DNA of 64,000 bases from Gluconobacter sphaericus NBRC 12467 (GCF_006539125.1 NZ_BJMK01000006.1:1-64000); one strand, 5' to 3'; shown: positions 18,369 to 28,902, numbered from the stretch's first letter. Program-made: numbers and translations. Notes: a model not told the origin generated them from the letters alone.

Positions 18369-19247
18369 ATGACGGCCCCATCAGTTCCGCAGACCACCTA
18401 TGTCCTGACGCTTTCCTGCCCCAACCGACCCGGCATCGTGGCGGCAATCAGCGGCAGGCTTGCGGAATTGAACGCCAACATCACCGAAGCCCAGCAGTTT
18501 GATGATCGGGACAGCACGATCTTTTTCATGCGGATCGTCTTCGAGATCACTGACGGCCGGACCAGCATGCAGCAGCTTCGCGACGCGCTGGCTGTTCTGG
18601 GTAAGACGTTCAGCATGGACTGGGCGCTGCATGACCGGAGTGTAAAGCCAAAGGTCCTGCTGATGGTCTCGCGTTTTGATCACTGCCTGGTCGATCTGCT
18701 GTATCGTTGGCGTATTGGGGAACTGCCGATCGAGCCGGTCGGAATCGTATCGAACCATCCGCGCGAGGTTTTCGCGGATCTGGATTTCTACGGCATTCCG
18801 TTCCACCACCTCCCCGTCACGAAAGACACGAAACCTAAGCAGGAAGCCCATATTCTGGAGCTCTTTGCCGCGAGCGGAGCCGAACTGGTCATCCTCGCGC
18901 GTTACATGCAGGTCCTGTCCAATGACATGGCCGCCAGCCTGTCAGGGCGGTGCATCAATATCCACCATTCCTTCCTCCCCGGCTTCAAGGGCGCGCGGCC
19001 CTACCATCAGGCCTTTGCGCGGGGTGTGAAGCTGATTGGTGCGACCGCCCATTACGTCACGCGCGATCTGGATGAAGGCCCGATCATCGAACAGGATGTG
19101 GAGCGGATTTCCCATGCCGACACGCCCGATGACCTGATCCGCAAAGGGCGCGATATCGAACGCCGCGTGCTGGCGCGTGCTGTCCGGTATCACATTGAAC
19201 GCCGGACCATCATCAACGGCAACAGGACAGTCGTCTTCACGCCCTGA
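18369..19247 (+). CDS. purU: Formyltetrahydrofolate deformylase
   Basis: The 292-aa enzyme hydrolyses 10-formyltetrahydrofolate to formate and tetrahydrofolate. An N-terminal ACT domain (about 8-90, with [19 protein letters not shown]) is followed by a formyltransferase-fold domain with [22 protein letters not shown], and [20 protein letters not shown] containing the catalytic Asn, His and Asp. Its position right after metH links it to one-carbon metabolism: it can refill the free folate pool and is usually tuned by methionine and glycine through the ACT domain. Confidence 0.95.
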   Translation: MTAPSVPQTTYVLTLSCPNRPGIVAAISGRLAELNANITEAQQFDDRDSTIFFMRIVFEITDGRTSMQQLRDALAVLGKTFSMDWALHDRSVKPKVLLMVSRFDHCLVDLLYRWRIGELPIEPVGIVSNHPREVFADLDFYGIPFHHLPVTKDTKPKQEAHILELFAASGAELVILARYMQVLSNDMAASLSGRCINIHHSFLPGFKGARPYHQAFARGVKLIGATAHYVTRDLDEGPIIEQDVERISHADTPDDLIRKGRDIERRVLARAVRYHIERRTIINGNRTVVFTP

Positions 19248-19348
19248 GCCCTGCTTTTCGTCGACAGGACATGAATATTTCGCACGACACCCGGAATATT
19301 CTCTCCTAGGCTCGACCCGGCATATTCACAGCCGGCAGCAATATTCAG

Positions 19349-19795
19349 ATGACCGTCCGCAAAACCCTTCTTTCACTTGCCCTGTTCACGTCGCTGGTCG
19401 CGCAGACTGCCTGTTCCGGTGATCTGGTCCTTGAGAAGCGGCTGACCCCGGCGGATACCCTGCGTGAGACCACAAACCGGACCGTCGTGCCCGGCACGTT
19501 CGTCATGACCGTGAAAAGCGTTAATGTCTTTAACAAGATGGTCTTCCTCAATTCAGAAGACACCTATCTGGACCGGGCCAATGTGGCCGTGCAGATTACG
19601 TCCGCCGTGGCCTACAACGCCGATATTCGTTTCGGCGGTGATTTCCGCAAGATGGTCCTGAACCGCAAGGTCCTGGTGATCGGATCGGCCATGAAGGTTG
19701 GTGCGGATCTGGAACAGGGGATCATCGTAAACAACAAGGACGATTACCGGACCTATATCTTCGTAAGCCGAGCGAGCAATATTTTCTTGAGATAG
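19349..19795 (+). CDS. Predicted small lipoprotein, unknown function
   Basis: The 148-aa product has a clear lipoprotein signal (MTVRKTLLSLALFTSLVAQT, then ACSG with Cys22). The mature part is beta-rich (TFVMTVKSVNVFN, NADIRFGGDFRKMVL). I do not recognise a family. It follows purU by 101 nt. That gap holds four AATATT-like words about two helical turns apart, so it probably has its own promoter. Confidence 0.7.
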   Translation: MTVRKTLLSLALFTSLVAQTACSGDLVLEKRLTPADTLRETTNRTVVPGTFVMTVKSVNVFNKMVFLNSEDTYLDRANVAVQITSAVAYNADIRFGGDFRKMVLNRKVLVIGSAMKVGADLEQGIIVNNKDDYRTYIFVSRASNIFLR

Positions 19796-19938
19796 TCACA
19801 GATAATATCTGATCTTACATCGTACATTCATTTTCCGACAGATTATTCCATTTTCTCGCTCCATATTGATCTGAAGATATTTCCCAGGGCTCCGATCCGG
19901 CTTATGAAGGGCAGCCTTTCTGCATACCGGAGCCAGTC

Positions 19939-21357
19939 ATGACCACCTCTTCCACTTCTGCTCCGGATCGCCTTCAAGCCGTTCTCAAAGCCCTCCAGCC
20001 CGTCATGGGCGAGCGGATCAGCACGGCCCCCTCCGTTCGTGAGGAACACAGCCACGGCGAGGCCATGAACGCCTCCCGCCTGCCCGAGGCAGTAGTATTC
20101 GCGGAAAGTACGCAGGATGTCTCAACCGTTCTGCGGCACTGTCATGAATGGCGGGTTCCGGTTGTGGCATTTGGGGCCGGTACCTCCGTCGAAGGGCATG
20201 TCATCCCGCCAGAACAGGCCATCAGCCTCGACCTGTCACGCATGACCGCCATCATCGAACTGAATGCCGAGGATCTGGACTGCCGGGTTCAGGCAGGGAT
20301 CACGCGCCAGACACTGAATGTGGAAATCCGCGATACCGGCCTGTTTTTTCCGGTCGATCCGGGTGGAGAAGCGACGATCGGCGGCATGTGCGCCACCCGC
20401 GCTTCAGGCACAGCCGCCGTGCGTTACGGCACAATGAAAGAAAATGTACTAGGCCTGACGGTCGTGCTTGCAACCGGCGAAATCATCCACACAGGTGGCC
20501 GCGTCCGTAAATCCTCCACCGGCTATGACCTGACATCTCTGTTCGTCGGCTCGGAAGGTACACTTGGGATTATCACGGAGATCCAGCTCCGGCTGCACGG
20601 ACGCCCTGAAAGGGTTTTAGCCGCGATCTGCCAGTTCGGGAACCTGCACGACGCCATCCAGACTGCTATGGAAATCATTCAGTGCGGAATCCCCATTACC
20701 CGCGTGGAACTGATGGACAGCGTGCAGATGGCAGCTTCCATCCAGTATTCCGGCCTGAACGAATACCAGCCACTGACAACGTTGTTTTTCGAGTTCACGG
20801 GCTCGCCCGCAGCCGTGCGCGAGCAGGTCGAAACGACCGAAGCTATTGCATCCGGCAATAACGGGCTTGGTTTCTCTTGGGCCGAAAGCCCCGAGGACCG
20901 TACCCGTCTGTGGAAGGCGCGTCATGATGCCTACTGGGCGGCGAAAGCCATCGTTCCGGGCGCACGCGTCATTTCCACCGATTGCATTGTCCCGATTTCC
21001 CGTCTGGGTGAACTGATCGAGGGCGTGCATCGCGACATCGAGACTTCTGGCCTGCGCGCACCTCTGCTTGGCCATGTGGGCGACGGCAATTTCCATACGC
21101 TCATCATCACGGACGACACACCCGAAGGCCATCAACAGGCGCTTGATTTGGACCGCAAAATCGTCGCCCGTGCTCTGCCCCTGAACGGGTCGTGCAGCGG
21201 GGAACATGGTGTCGGCATGGGCAAACTGGAGTTTCTGGAAACCGAGCATGGGCCTGGAAATCTCAGCGTGATGCGCGCACTGAAGAACACGATGGATCCG
21301 CACCATATTCTCAACCCCGGCAAGCTCCTGCCACCCGGCCCTGTTTACAGAGGCTGA
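19939..21357 (+). CDS. FAD-linked oxidase, D-lactate dehydrogenase (cytochrome)/GlcD type
   Basis: This 472-aa flavoprotein of the VAO/PCMH fold has a FAD domain with VVAFGAGTSVEGHV, FFPVDPGGEATIGGMCATRA and GLTVVLATGEI. The C-terminal domain has GHVGDGNFH and the signature GEHGVGMGKLEFLE, with the histidines used for 2-hydroxy-acid oxidation. The closest described functions are D-lactate dehydrogenase (cytochrome) and the glycolate oxidase subunit GlcD. No glcE/glcF genes are adjacent, which favours a single-subunit D-lactate dehydrogenase. It is followed 56 nt later by mqo, another quinone-linked oxidase of an organic acid. Confidence 0.85.
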   Translation: MTTSSTSAPDRLQAVLKALQPVMGERISTAPSVREEHSHGEAMNASRLPEAVVFAESTQDVSTVLRHCHEWRVPVVAFGAGTSVEGHVIPPEQAISLDLSRMTAIIELNAEDLDCRVQAGITRQTLNVEIRDTGLFFPVDPGGEATIGGMCATRASGTAAVRYGTMKENVLGLTVVLATGEIIHTGGRVRKSSTGYDLTSLFVGSEGTLGIITEIQLRLHGRPERVLAAICQFGNLHDAIQTAMEIIQCGIPITRVELMDSVQMAASIQYSGLNEYQPLTTLFFEFTGSPAAVREQVETTEAIASGNNGLGFSWAESPEDRTRLWKARHDAYWAAKAIVPGARVISTDCIVPISRLGELIEGVHRDIETSGLRAPLLGHVGDGNFHTLIITDDTPEGHQQALDLDRKIVARALPLNGSCSGEHGVGMGKLEFLETEHGPGNLSVMRALKNTMDPHHILNPGKLLPPGPVYRG

Positions 21358-21413
21358 GCTTTCAGAGATCTTTCAGCCAGCTTTCTTTTCAGTCCCTGCC
21401 GGATTTCAGCATC

Positions 21414-22913
21414 ATGACGTCACTCTCCAGCCTCTGTCCCGATATCGTCCTGATCGGCGCCGGGATTATGAGCTCCACGCTTGCCGCCCTGCTGCGCGAG
21501 CTGGATCCGTCGCTCTCGATGGTGATGTTCGAAACTCTGGCCGATTGCGGACAGGAAAGTTCCTATGCCTGGAACAATGCCGGAACCGGACATGCGGGCA
21601 ACTGCGAACTGAACTACACCCCCCAGCGCGCGGATGGCAGCGTCGACATCTCTAAGGCCTTGGCCGTCAACACGGAGTTCGATCTTTCCCGGCAACTCTG
21701 GGCCCACTGGGTCCGTGCAGGCCGTATTGCCGATCCGGCGGCGTTCGTTCAGCCGTGCCCGCATATCAGTCTGGTCTGGGGTGCGGAAAATATGGCGTTC
21801 CTCAAGGCCCGCTATGAGGCCATGGTCGCCCATCACTGCTTTGCCGACATGGAATATACCGATGATCCAGCGGTCATAGCGCATTGGGCCCCGCTCGCCA
21901 TGGCCGGACGCGATACGACTCAGCCCGTCGCGGCTACGCGCATCAAAGAAGGCACGGACGTCAATTTCGGATCACTGACACATGCCTTAACCGCATCGCT
22001 CAAGACGGATCGTAACGTTTCCATCCACTACAACCATCGCGTGACGGGTCTGACCCGAACCGAAGATGGCCGCTGGCGCGTCACGGCCACCGATACCGAA
22101 AACGGTCACGCCACAACAGTCCTGACGCGCTTCGTGTTCATCGGCGCGGGCGGCAATGCCCTGCCGCTTCTTCAAAAATCCGGCATCCCCGAGGCGACAC
22201 AGTACGCGGGCTTCCCGGTCAGCGGGCTCTGGCTGCGTTGCACCGCTCCAACCATCACGCGCCAGCACCACGCCAAAGTTTATGGCAAAGCCCCGGTCGG
22301 CTCTCCGCCCATGTCCGTTCCGCATCTCGATACCCGCGTGATCGACGGAAAATCCTGCCTGCTGTTCGGGCCTTATGCCGGTTTTTCCACGAAGTTTCTC
22401 AAGAGCGGGTCGTGGACGGATTATTTTCGCTCCATCACAACGAAAAATATCATCCCGGCCCTGACCGCCGGAAAAGATAATCTCGATCTTCTGGATTATC
22501 TCGTAAAGCAGGTCATCCAGACCAAAGAGGCGCGTTTCCGGGCGCTTTTGGACTTTTATCCAAACGCGCGCCCCGAAGACTGGAGCAAGGTCGTAGCCGG
22601 GCAACGGGTGCAGATCATCCGGCCTGACAGCGGTCTACATGGGAAACTGCGCTTCGGTACCGAGCTCGTCAAAAACGCTGACCGGTCCCTCGTCGCTGTA
22701 CTGGGCGCTTCTCCCGGTGCATCGATTGCGGCGTCCGTGGCACTTCAGGTCGTTCAGGGCTGCTTCCCTGAACGACTTGTCGAAGGCGACTGGCTGCCAC
22801 GCCTGCGTCAGGTTTTCCCTGCCTATGGCGTGGATCTGACGCAGGACGCAGCAGCCTGCGCAACGCTTCGCCGGGACACGGCGCAAGTGCTGGGCATTGC
22901 GAGTGAGACCTGA
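21414..22913 (+). CDS. mqo: Malate:quinone oxidoreductase
   Basis: ATG 21414 gives 499 aa, the usual Mqo length. The N-terminal Rossmann motif is DIVLIGAGIMSSTLAALLRE, followed by the Mqo signature NNAGTGHAGNCELNYTPQ. Later blocks are VFIGAGGNALPLLQKSGIPE and LGASPGASIAASVALQVV. The enzyme oxidises malate to oxaloacetate at the membrane and feeds electrons to ubiquinone, which suits an oxidative organism. It follows the D-lactate-type dehydrogenase and precedes a DeoR-like regulator that might control the pair. Confidence 0.96.
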   Translation: MTSLSSLCPDIVLIGAGIMSSTLAALLRELDPSLSMVMFETLADCGQESSYAWNNAGTGHAGNCELNYTPQRADGSVDISKALAVNTEFDLSRQLWAHWVRAGRIADPAAFVQPCPHISLVWGAENMAFLKARYEAMVAHHCFADMEYTDDPAVIAHWAPLAMAGRDTTQPVAATRIKEGTDVNFGSLTHALTASLKTDRNVSIHYNHRVTGLTRTEDGRWRVTATDTENGHATTVLTRFVFIGAGGNALPLLQKSGIPEATQYAGFPVSGLWLRCTAPTITRQHHAKVYGKAPVGSPPMSVPHLDTRVIDGKSCLLFGPYAGFSTKFLKSGSWTDYFRSITTKNIIPALTAGKDNLDLLDYLVKQVIQTKEARFRALLDFYPNARPEDWSKVVAGQRVQIIRPDSGLHGKLRFGTELVKNADRSLVAVLGASPGASIAASVALQVVQGCFPERLVEGDWLPRLRQVFPAYGVDLTQDAAACATLRRDTAQVLGIASET

Positions 22914-23034
22914 TGATCACCTTTTTGGGGTGAGATTATATTCATGAGGCGTTACAGAGCGGTTCCGGCCTGATATGGTAGATGTGATTTTACATTCATC
23001 TGTTTGCATTCACGCTCAGGAATCGATTTGAGAC

Positions 23035-23853
23035 ATGACTGATGGTCCGGGCTCCGTGATCCCCACCGCCTTGCCGCAGAGTTCAAAACGACGGGATAAT
23101 TCGGCCCGACAGAAACAGATCCTCGACGTTCTTCTCGAAAACGGCAGCGCTACGATCGAAGGTCTGGCCGAGCGTTTCGATGTCAGCCGCATGACGATCC
23201 ATCGCGATGCGCATGCGCTGGTCCAGCAGGGTCTGATTGACAAGCTGCATGGCAGCATCGTTCTGCGCAACAAGGTTACAACACAGAAAACCGTCAATTT
23301 CCGCCGCTCACGCGCTACGGATCTAAAAGACGCCATCATCCAGCGGGCCATCTCGCTGATTCAGCCCGAACAGGTTCTGGTTCTGGACGATTCCACGACC
23401 GTCGCGGCGATGCTGCCCCTGCTCCCCGCTTTGGCCCCCCTGACGATCATCACGAACGCCGTCGGCGTAATCCAGGCACTGTCGCCCTACCCCAACCTGA
23501 AGCTGATCTGCCTGGGCGGCGATTATAACCCGCCGCGCAACGCATTTTTCGGCTTGGTCTGTGAGCAGGCGGCGCAGTCACTGCGGGCGAACATGATGTT
23601 CCTCTCGACATCTATCATCCACAATGGCACCGCGTTCCAGAACGATCAGGACGTGGTGAAGGTCAAGCGGGTTATGATGGACATCGCGGATCAGTGCGTA
23701 CTGCTGGTGGACAGTACGAAATTCCGCAAGGGCGGCCTGCACCGTCTGGCGTCCCTGTCGGAATTCGATCGGGTTCTGACGGATTCCCATCTCAAGCCGT
23801 CCGTCGCCAAGGCTCTGGCGCAGGACGACGTGAATCTCGAAATCTGCACCTGA
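23035..23853 (+). CDS. DeoR-family transcriptional regulator
   Basis: The 272-aa protein has an N-terminal DeoR helix-turn-helix (RQKQILDVLLENGSATIEGL, then DVSRMTIHRDAHALVQQGLI, about residues 24-70). It also has the effector domain with LVLDDSTTVAAML, IITNAVGVIQAL, LICLGGDYNPPRNAF and LLVDSTKFRKGGLHRL. DeoR effectors are usually sugar phosphates. Here the canonical GTT of the phosphate site is DST, a variation that leaves the ligand uncertain. It stands 121 nt after mqo on the same strand and converges with mntR. Confidence 0.88.
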   Translation: MTDGPGSVIPTALPQSSKRRDNSARQKQILDVLLENGSATIEGLAERFDVSRMTIHRDAHALVQQGLIDKLHGSIVLRNKVTTQKTVNFRRSRATDLKDAIIQRAISLIQPEQVLVLDDSTTVAAMLPLLPALAPLTIITNAVGVIQALSPYPNLKLICLGGDYNPPRNAFFGLVCEQAAQSLRANMMFLSTSIIHNGTAFQNDQDVVKVKRVMMDIADQCVLLVDSTKFRKGGLHRLASLSEFDRVLTDSHLKPSVAKALAQDDVNLEICT

Positions 23854-23865
23854 CTGCCGCCGCTT

Positions 23866-24357
23866 TCAGGCGTCCGGCAGCGCCTGCATGAACTGTTTCA
23901 GATTTCCGCGGAGCGCCTTTTCAAACAGGGTCAGGGTCTCGCTTCCCACATAGTGCTCCACGCCTTCGGCATCAACGCGGGCATTTTCCTCGCTCACACC
24001 CAGCGCGAGCAGGAATGCCTCCACGATCCGATGGCGGTGCCGCGCCCTGTCCGCCATCTCCTGCCCGGCGGGCGTAAGAAAAACACCCCGATAGGGTTTT
24101 TGTGTCACGTAGCCTTCCGTCGCAAGGCGGGCGAGCATCTTCGCCACCGTCGGCTGTGACACGCCCAGACGTCCTGCGATATCGACCTGCCGGGCCTCCT
24201 GCCCCTCAGACAGCAGGTCCGAGATCAGCTCTACATAGTCCTCGACCAACACATTGCGCCGCGCCTCGCGGTTGGCACGGAACCCTTCGGAATGGGTTTC
24301 GACGTCAGGCAGCGTCTCCTTGGGAGCGATATCCCTGAGACGTCTTTTCCGTTCCAT
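23866..24357 (-). CDS. mntR: Manganese-responsive DtxR-family regulator MntR
   Basis: The 163-aa product has a charged N-terminal extension, then the winged helix ([33 protein letters not shown]). The dimerisation/metal domain has [20 protein letters not shown] and [14 protein letters not shown]. The His/Glu pattern fits MntR rather than iron-dependent DtxR, and there is no SH3 domain. It is divergent from the Nramp transporter gene mntH, so it very likely represses mntH when manganese is plentiful. Confidence 0.9.
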   Translation of the reverse strand: MERKRRLRDIAPKETLPDVETHSEGFRANREARRNVLVEDYVELISDLLSEGQEARQVDIAGRLGVSQPTVAKMLARLATEGYVTQKPYRGVFLTPAGQEMADRARHRHRIVEAFLLALGVSEENARVDAEGVEHYVGSETLTLFEKALRGNLKQFMQALPDA

Positions 24358-24526
24358 GCTCCGCCCTGTACCTCCATGCAGAAAACATTATTCACGGCGG
24401 AATAAAACATTCCCGACATGTATGCCAGTAGGATCCATCACGTTTTCCCGACATCCCGTTTTTTCATGAGGCTCATCAATATAGCATATTGAATATTCAT
24501 TCCCGATAGGATTGAATATACTCCTC
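24358..24526. promoter_or_regulatory. mntR-mntH divergent control region with repeated words
   Basis: This 169-nt region contains three copies of TTCCCGAYAK (24410, 24445, 24500) and a 9-bp direct repeat ATTGAATAT (24488 and 24511, period 23). The second ATTGAATAT copy ends 7 nt before the mntH start, where MntR binding would block initiation. Which word is the MntR site is not known from sequence alone. Confidence 0.45.
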
Positions 24527-25861
24527 ATGTCAGACACTCCTTCACCCCGCACACCGTCTCAGGAGATACGCCCTAGCCTGCCCGATGCCTTTTCCAGCAT
24601 CCGGGTTCCGGGAGCGGATGCGTCCTGGTTCAGGCGCTTCCTGGCTTTTGTGGGGCCAGGGTTCATGGTGTCGGTCGGTTATATGGATCCAGGCAACTGG
24701 GCCACGGACCTGCAGGGCGGGTCGCGCTACGGCTATACGCTGCTCTGCGTCATCATGCTGTCGAACCTGATGGCCATCCTGCTTCAGGCTCTTTCCGCTC
24801 GCCTCGGAATCGCAACGGGACGCGATCTGGCGCAGGCCTGCCGGGATTATTTCTCGCCGGTTGTGAACATCGTGCTGTGGCTGGCCTGCGAACTGGCCAT
24901 CATTGCCTGCGACCTGGCGGAAGTGATCGGTACGGCGGTAGCGCTTCAGCTTCTGTTCGGATTACCGCTTCTGGGTGGCGCGCTGCTCTCCATTCTGGAT
25001 GCGCTGATCGTCCTGCTGTTGATGAACCGGGGGTTCCGGTATCTGGAAGCCTTCGTGATCGCGCTTTTAGGCATTATCGCCCTCTGTTTCGGGATTCAGC
25101 TCGTCGCGGCAGCCCCGCCCGTCCACAGCATTCTGGCAGGCCTGCTCCCCGATCCGAAGATCGTGACGACACCGGGAATGCTCTATGTCGCCATCGGCAT
25201 CATCGGTGCCACGGTCATGCCACATAACCTGTATCTGCATTCCTCGATCGTGCAGACCCGAGCCTATGAACGCACCCCAGCCGGGCGGCGGGATGCGATC
25301 CGCTGGACGACCTGGGACAGCACGATCGCCCTGACCTTGGCGCTGTTCATCAATGCGGCGATCCTGATTGTGGCGGCAGCGGCGTTCCACAATTCCGGCC
25401 ATCAGGATGTGGCGGAAATTCAGGATGCCTACAGACTGCTCTCCCCGATCCTCGGGCTTGGCATCGCCTCCACACTATTTGCCCTGGCACTTCTCGCGGC
25501 AGGTACGAACTCGACGATCACCGGCACACTCGCCGGACAGATCATTATGGAAGGCTTTTTGCACCTTCGCATCCCGCACTGGGCGCGACGACTGCTGACA
25601 CGCGGGCTGGCGATCATTCCCGTGGCGATCGTCACGTTGATCTATGGCAACCGGGGCGTGGGCGATCTGTTGATGGCCAGTCAGGTCATCCTGTCGCTGC
25701 AATTGCCCTTTGCCGTCATTCCGCTCGTCATGTTCGTCTCAGATCGGCGCAAGATGGGCGAATTCGTGATTTCCATGCCCATCCGCGTCCTGTCATGGGG
25801 CGTGGCGGGGCTGATCCTGCTGCTGAACTTCAAGCTGCTTTACGACACTTTGGCGGGCTAA
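24527..25861 (+). CDS. mntH: Nramp-family manganese transporter
   Basis: From ATG 24527 this is a 444-aa proton-coupled divalent metal importer of the inner membrane with 11 hydrophobic segments. The metal-binding motifs are visible: [17 protein letters not shown] in helix 1 and [14 protein letters not shown] in helix 6, plus the transport signature [20 protein letters not shown]. An in-frame TTG at 24512 is less likely. The divergent mntR supports Mn(II) as the physiological substrate. Its end lies only 3 nt from the converging glutaminase gene. Confidence 0.94.
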   Translation: MSDTPSPRTPSQEIRPSLPDAFSSIRVPGADASWFRRFLAFVGPGFMVSVGYMDPGNWATDLQGGSRYGYTLLCVIMLSNLMAILLQALSARLGIATGRDLAQACRDYFSPVVNIVLWLACELAIIACDLAEVIGTAVALQLLFGLPLLGGALLSILDALIVLLLMNRGFRYLEAFVIALLGIIALCFGIQLVAAAPPVHSILAGLLPDPKIVTTPGMLYVAIGIIGATVMPHNLYLHSSIVQTRAYERTPAGRRDAIRWTTWDSTIALTLALFINAAILIVAAAAFHNSGHQDVAEIQDAYRLLSPILGLGIASTLFALALLAAGTNSTITGTLAGQIIMEGFLHLRIPHWARRLLTRGLAIIPVAIVTLIYGNRGVGDLLMASQVILSLQLPFAVIPLVMFVSDRRKMGEFVISMPIRVLSWGVAGLILLLNFKLLYDTLAG

Positions 25862-25864
25862 AAG

Positions 25865-26821
25865 TCAGGTTGGATTGACGACCCACGGGCCGGCGCGAAA
25901 CACCGACCATCCCGTATGCTGCACAAGCCGCTCCAGAGCGCGCGTCCCCAGCAGGGAATTGCCCTGTGCGTTCAACCCCGGCGACCACACGGCGATGGAC
26001 GCCACGCCTGGTGCAATGGCGAGGATTCCGCCCCCCACACCGGATTTTCCTGGCAATCCGACACGGATGGCAAAGGCACCGGAGCCGTCATAATGGCCGC
26101 ACATCATCATCAGCGCGAGGATCGTCTGAGCATTGCGTTCTGACATGACGCGCTCGCCCGTAAGCGGGTTACGGCCGCCTGTCATCAGGCAGGTCCCGAC
26201 CTGCGCCAGCTGGTGGCAGCTCATGGTCAGCGCGCATTGATGGAAATAGAAATCCAGCGTGTCCTCGACCACATTACGGATATTCCCGAAAGTCCGCATG
26301 TAGTTCGCCAGCGCCATGTTACGAAAACCGGTCTCACGCTCCTGCCGGGCGACATCGGTATCGATATCAATCGAAGACGGATCGCTCACCAGCGGACGCA
26401 GGAACTCCAGCAGGCGCGTCTGGGCATTCTCGCGACCATAACGCGAGACCAGAATGTCGGCGATGACGATGGCGCCCGCATTGATGAACGGATTGCGGGG
26501 AATACCGTGTTCGTTTTCAAGCTGGACGATGGAGTTGAAGGCGCTGCCCGAAGGCTCCTGACGCACCCGCCCCCACAGTTCGTCACCCATGGCATTGAGC
26601 GCCATGCTCAGGCTGAACACCTTGGACACACTCTGGACTGAGAACGGGACTTCCGCATCCCCGACCGTATGCGTCTCCCCATCCATGCCCACAACGGCCA
26701 TGCCGAACCGGTTCAGATCTACCCGTGCGAGCGGGGGAATATAATTGGCGACTGTGCCCCGCTCGGAGGCCGTGCGCATTTCCTCTGCGATCGAGACGAT
26801 AATGGACGCAACTGTGCTCAT
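25865..26821 (-). CDS. glsA: Glutaminase
   Basis: From ATG 26821 (AGGG about 7 nt upstream) the 318-aa enzyme hydrolyses glutamine to glutamate and ammonia. It has the serine-beta-lactamase-like fold with the nucleophile motif SVSK (residues 64-67), NPFINAGAI, and a Gly-rich block [18 protein letters not shown]. Its length is close to the ~308 aa of bacterial GlsA. The reading frame stays open further upstream without a better start. It converges on mntH and is separated from cysG by 153 nt with no recognisable element. Confidence 0.94.
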   Translation of the reverse strand: MSTVASIIVSIAEEMRTASERGTVANYIPPLARVDLNRFGMAVVGMDGETHTVGDAEVPFSVQSVSKVFSLSMALNAMGDELWGRVRQEPSGSAFNSIVQLENEHGIPRNPFINAGAIVIADILVSRYGRENAQTRLLEFLRPLVSDPSSIDIDTDVARQERETGFRNMALANYMRTFGNIRNVVEDTLDFYFHQCALTMSCHQLAQVGTCLMTGGRNPLTGERVMSERNAQTILALMMMCGHYDGSGAFAIRVGLPGKSGVGGGILAIAPGVASIAVWSPGLNAQGNSLLGTRALERLVQHTGWSVFRAGPWVVNPT

Positions 26822-26974
26822 TGGGGCCCTGGAATGTGAAACGCGATGTGGATGAGAGATCAGGAGTTTCACAGGCAGGCGAGCCCGTGAGCAACCCGCA
26901 GGATCATACGAAGCGATATGCATTCAAAGCATGCCTGAAAGGGCATGTCTTCCAGCCATGCAGCCCGCGACACA

Positions 26975-28396
26975 TCAGGACGAGACGACCCGGTGCCGGA
27001 CCACCTGCCCGACGATCACCAGCGCGGGCGATTTCACCTGCGCATCGGCCGCCTGCTGCGCGATGGTGGACAGCGTCCCGGTAAAAACCCGTTGCCGCGG
27101 CTGCGTACCCCGCTCCACGATCGCCACTGGCCAGTCAACCGGCAGTCCTTTTCCCAGAAGCCCAGCTGCAAGCTGCGGCAGGGTGGAAATACCCATATAA
27201 ATCACGACCGTCTGGCGTCGGTCGGCCATGTCATCCCAAGGCAGATCAAGAACACCATCCGCCTTTGCATGTCCGGTCACAAACAGACAGGCCTGCGCAC
27301 AGTCACGATGCGTCAGCGGAATGCCGGAATAAGCTGCGCAGCCATTGGCAGCGGAAATACCCGGTACCAGCCGGAACGCAACCCCAGCCTCGACAAGAGC
27401 TTCGACTTCCTCACCGCCACGCCCAAAAATGAACGGGTCTCCACCCTTGAGACGCAAAACGCGCTCGCCAGCCTGCGCACGGCGGACCATCTCGCGGTTG
27501 ATCTCGCCCTGCGGCAAGGCATGACGATCCCGCTGCTTGCCGACGAAGACGAGTTCGGCGTCCCGGCGCACCATGTCCAGCAGGGCTGGCGAGACCAGAT
27601 TGTCATAAAGAACGGAATCCGCGTTCTGCATCAGATGTAGCGCCTTGAGGGTCAGGAGATCCGGATCTCCAGGCCCCGCCCCCACCAACCAGACTTCCCC
27701 CGACTTGCGCTCCCCGTCCAGCAGTGCCTCCAGTCGCGTATCCGCCCGACTTTCATCTCCAGAACGCGCTGCTTCCGCCCCGGGACCATCCAGAAAATCC
27801 TCCCAGATACGTTTGCGGTCCTGAACATTGGGATAGCGGCCCGAAACGAGTGCCCGGCGTGACTGCATATAGGCGGCCAGACGGCCCGTGCCTTCGGGCA
27901 GCAGTGTCTCGATCTGTTCACGCAGGCGGCGCGCCAGGACAGGAGCCGCTCCTCCCGTGGAGACAGCCACACGCACCATGCCCCGGCGCACCTGAGCTGG
28001 CGTAATGAAACTGGAAGGTCCGGGATCATCGACGGCGCAGACGGGGATATTCAGTTCGTCAGCGAGAGCCGCGACCTGACGGTTGGCGTCCCGGCTGTCG
28101 GTCGCGGCATAGACCAGCCGACAGCCCGGAAGCAGACGACGCAACACCGCCTCATCCGCGCGCTCGCCTACATGGCGCACCCTGCCGTTCTCGACCCAAC
28201 TCTGTACGACCGGGTGCAGTTTTTCGGCCAGGACGTCGATCCGAGCTCCGTGATCGAGCAGCAGCCGTCCCTTGTTGACGGCGATTTCTCCGCCACCCAC
28301 GAGCAGGACCCGCGCGCCCGAAAGACGGATGGAAATAGGGAACCAGCCGCCCCCCTGAGGAGAATTAGGGCTGGAATGGTGATGCTGGGTGTTCAT
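26975..28396 (-). CDS. cysG: Siroheme synthase (precorrin-2 dehydrogenase/ferrochelatase plus uroporphyrinogen-III methyltransferase)
   Basis: The 473-aa fusion makes siroheme from uroporphyrinogen III. The N-terminal half has the NAD-binding motif RVLLVGGGEIAVNKGRLLLD, VYAATDSRDANRQV, and the dimerisation part with FITPAQVRRG. The C-terminal methyltransferase begins VWLVGAGPGDPDLLTLKAL and contains VLRLKGGDPFIFGRGGEE and VVIYMGI. It supplies the cofactor for sulfite or nitrite reductase. No cys or nir genes are next to it. The two-domain order and size match CysG. Confidence 0.96.
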   Translation of the reverse strand: MNTQHHHSSPNSPQGGGWFPISIRLSGARVLLVGGGEIAVNKGRLLLDHGARIDVLAEKLHPVVQSWVENGRVRHVGERADEAVLRRLLPGCRLVYAATDSRDANRQVAALADELNIPVCAVDDPGPSSFITPAQVRRGMVRVAVSTGGAAPVLARRLREQIETLLPEGTGRLAAYMQSRRALVSGRYPNVQDRKRIWEDFLDGPGAEAARSGDESRADTRLEALLDGERKSGEVWLVGAGPGDPDLLTLKALHLMQNADSVLYDNLVSPALLDMVRRDAELVFVGKQRDRHALPQGEINREMVRRAQAGERVLRLKGGDPFIFGRGGEEVEALVEAGVAFRLVPGISAANGCAAYSGIPLTHRDCAQACLFVTGHAKADGVLDLPWDDMADRRQTVVIYMGISTLPQLAAGLLGKGLPVDWPVAIVERGTQPRQRVFTGTLSTIAQQAADAQVKSPALVIVGQVVRHRVVSS

Positions 28397-28536
28397 CGAG
28401 GCACGGATTTTCCGGATCGGGGGAGATGCTTGCGTGGCGCATTCAGCGACAGGCCGACCAGAAGGTCAAATCCGACAGTTCCGTACCTTCAAAGTTGCGG
28501 GACCTACCTTTACCCGGCACGTCCCGCCGGACGCTG

Positions 28537-28755
28537 TTACCAGCCGCCCTGCCCGCCGCCCATGCCGCCGCTGTTCATGCCGCCCATGCCCTGACCACCC
28601 ATACCTTGGCCACCCATACCACCCTGACCGTAACCTCGGCCACCGCCACCATGATGGTGATGCCCGCCACCGCGACGGTCATCATAAGGGCCGTCACAGG
28701 CGGTCAAAGACAGGGTCAGGCCGGCTCCCAAAACCAGAGCAAGAATCTTTTTCAT
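28537..28755 (-). CDS. Gly/His/Met-rich small lipoprotein
   Basis: ATG 28755, with GGAG 6 nt upstream, encodes 72 aa: a lipobox LSLTAC (Cys20) and then a low-complexity tail with HHHHGGGGRG and repeated GGMGGQGMGG units. Such tails are seen in small envelope lipoproteins of Acetobacteraceae. The His and Met residues could bind metal, but that is conjecture. It is an isolated gene between cysG and a 41-codon ORF. Confidence 0.72.
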   Translation of the reverse strand: MKKILALVLGAGLTLSLTACDGPYDDRRGGGHHHHGGGGRGYGQGGMGGQGMGGQGMGGMNSGGMGGGQGGW

Positions 28756-28902
28756 GAAATGCTCCATCAGCGATGTTTCGGTTTCGAGGATGCCTGATGA
28801 AATGTGGTATTCTCAAGGACAGGAACGTAACGGACAATGACAGAACCCGATTTTACGCAGATATTCCGGCGGACGGATGCGGGGAAATGCTATAACCGGT
28901 CA

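Noticed and set aside
22917-22933. TCACC...GGTGA hairpin after mqo as a terminator
   Set aside because: The stem is only 5 bp, and the T residues lie in the loop rather than after the stem.
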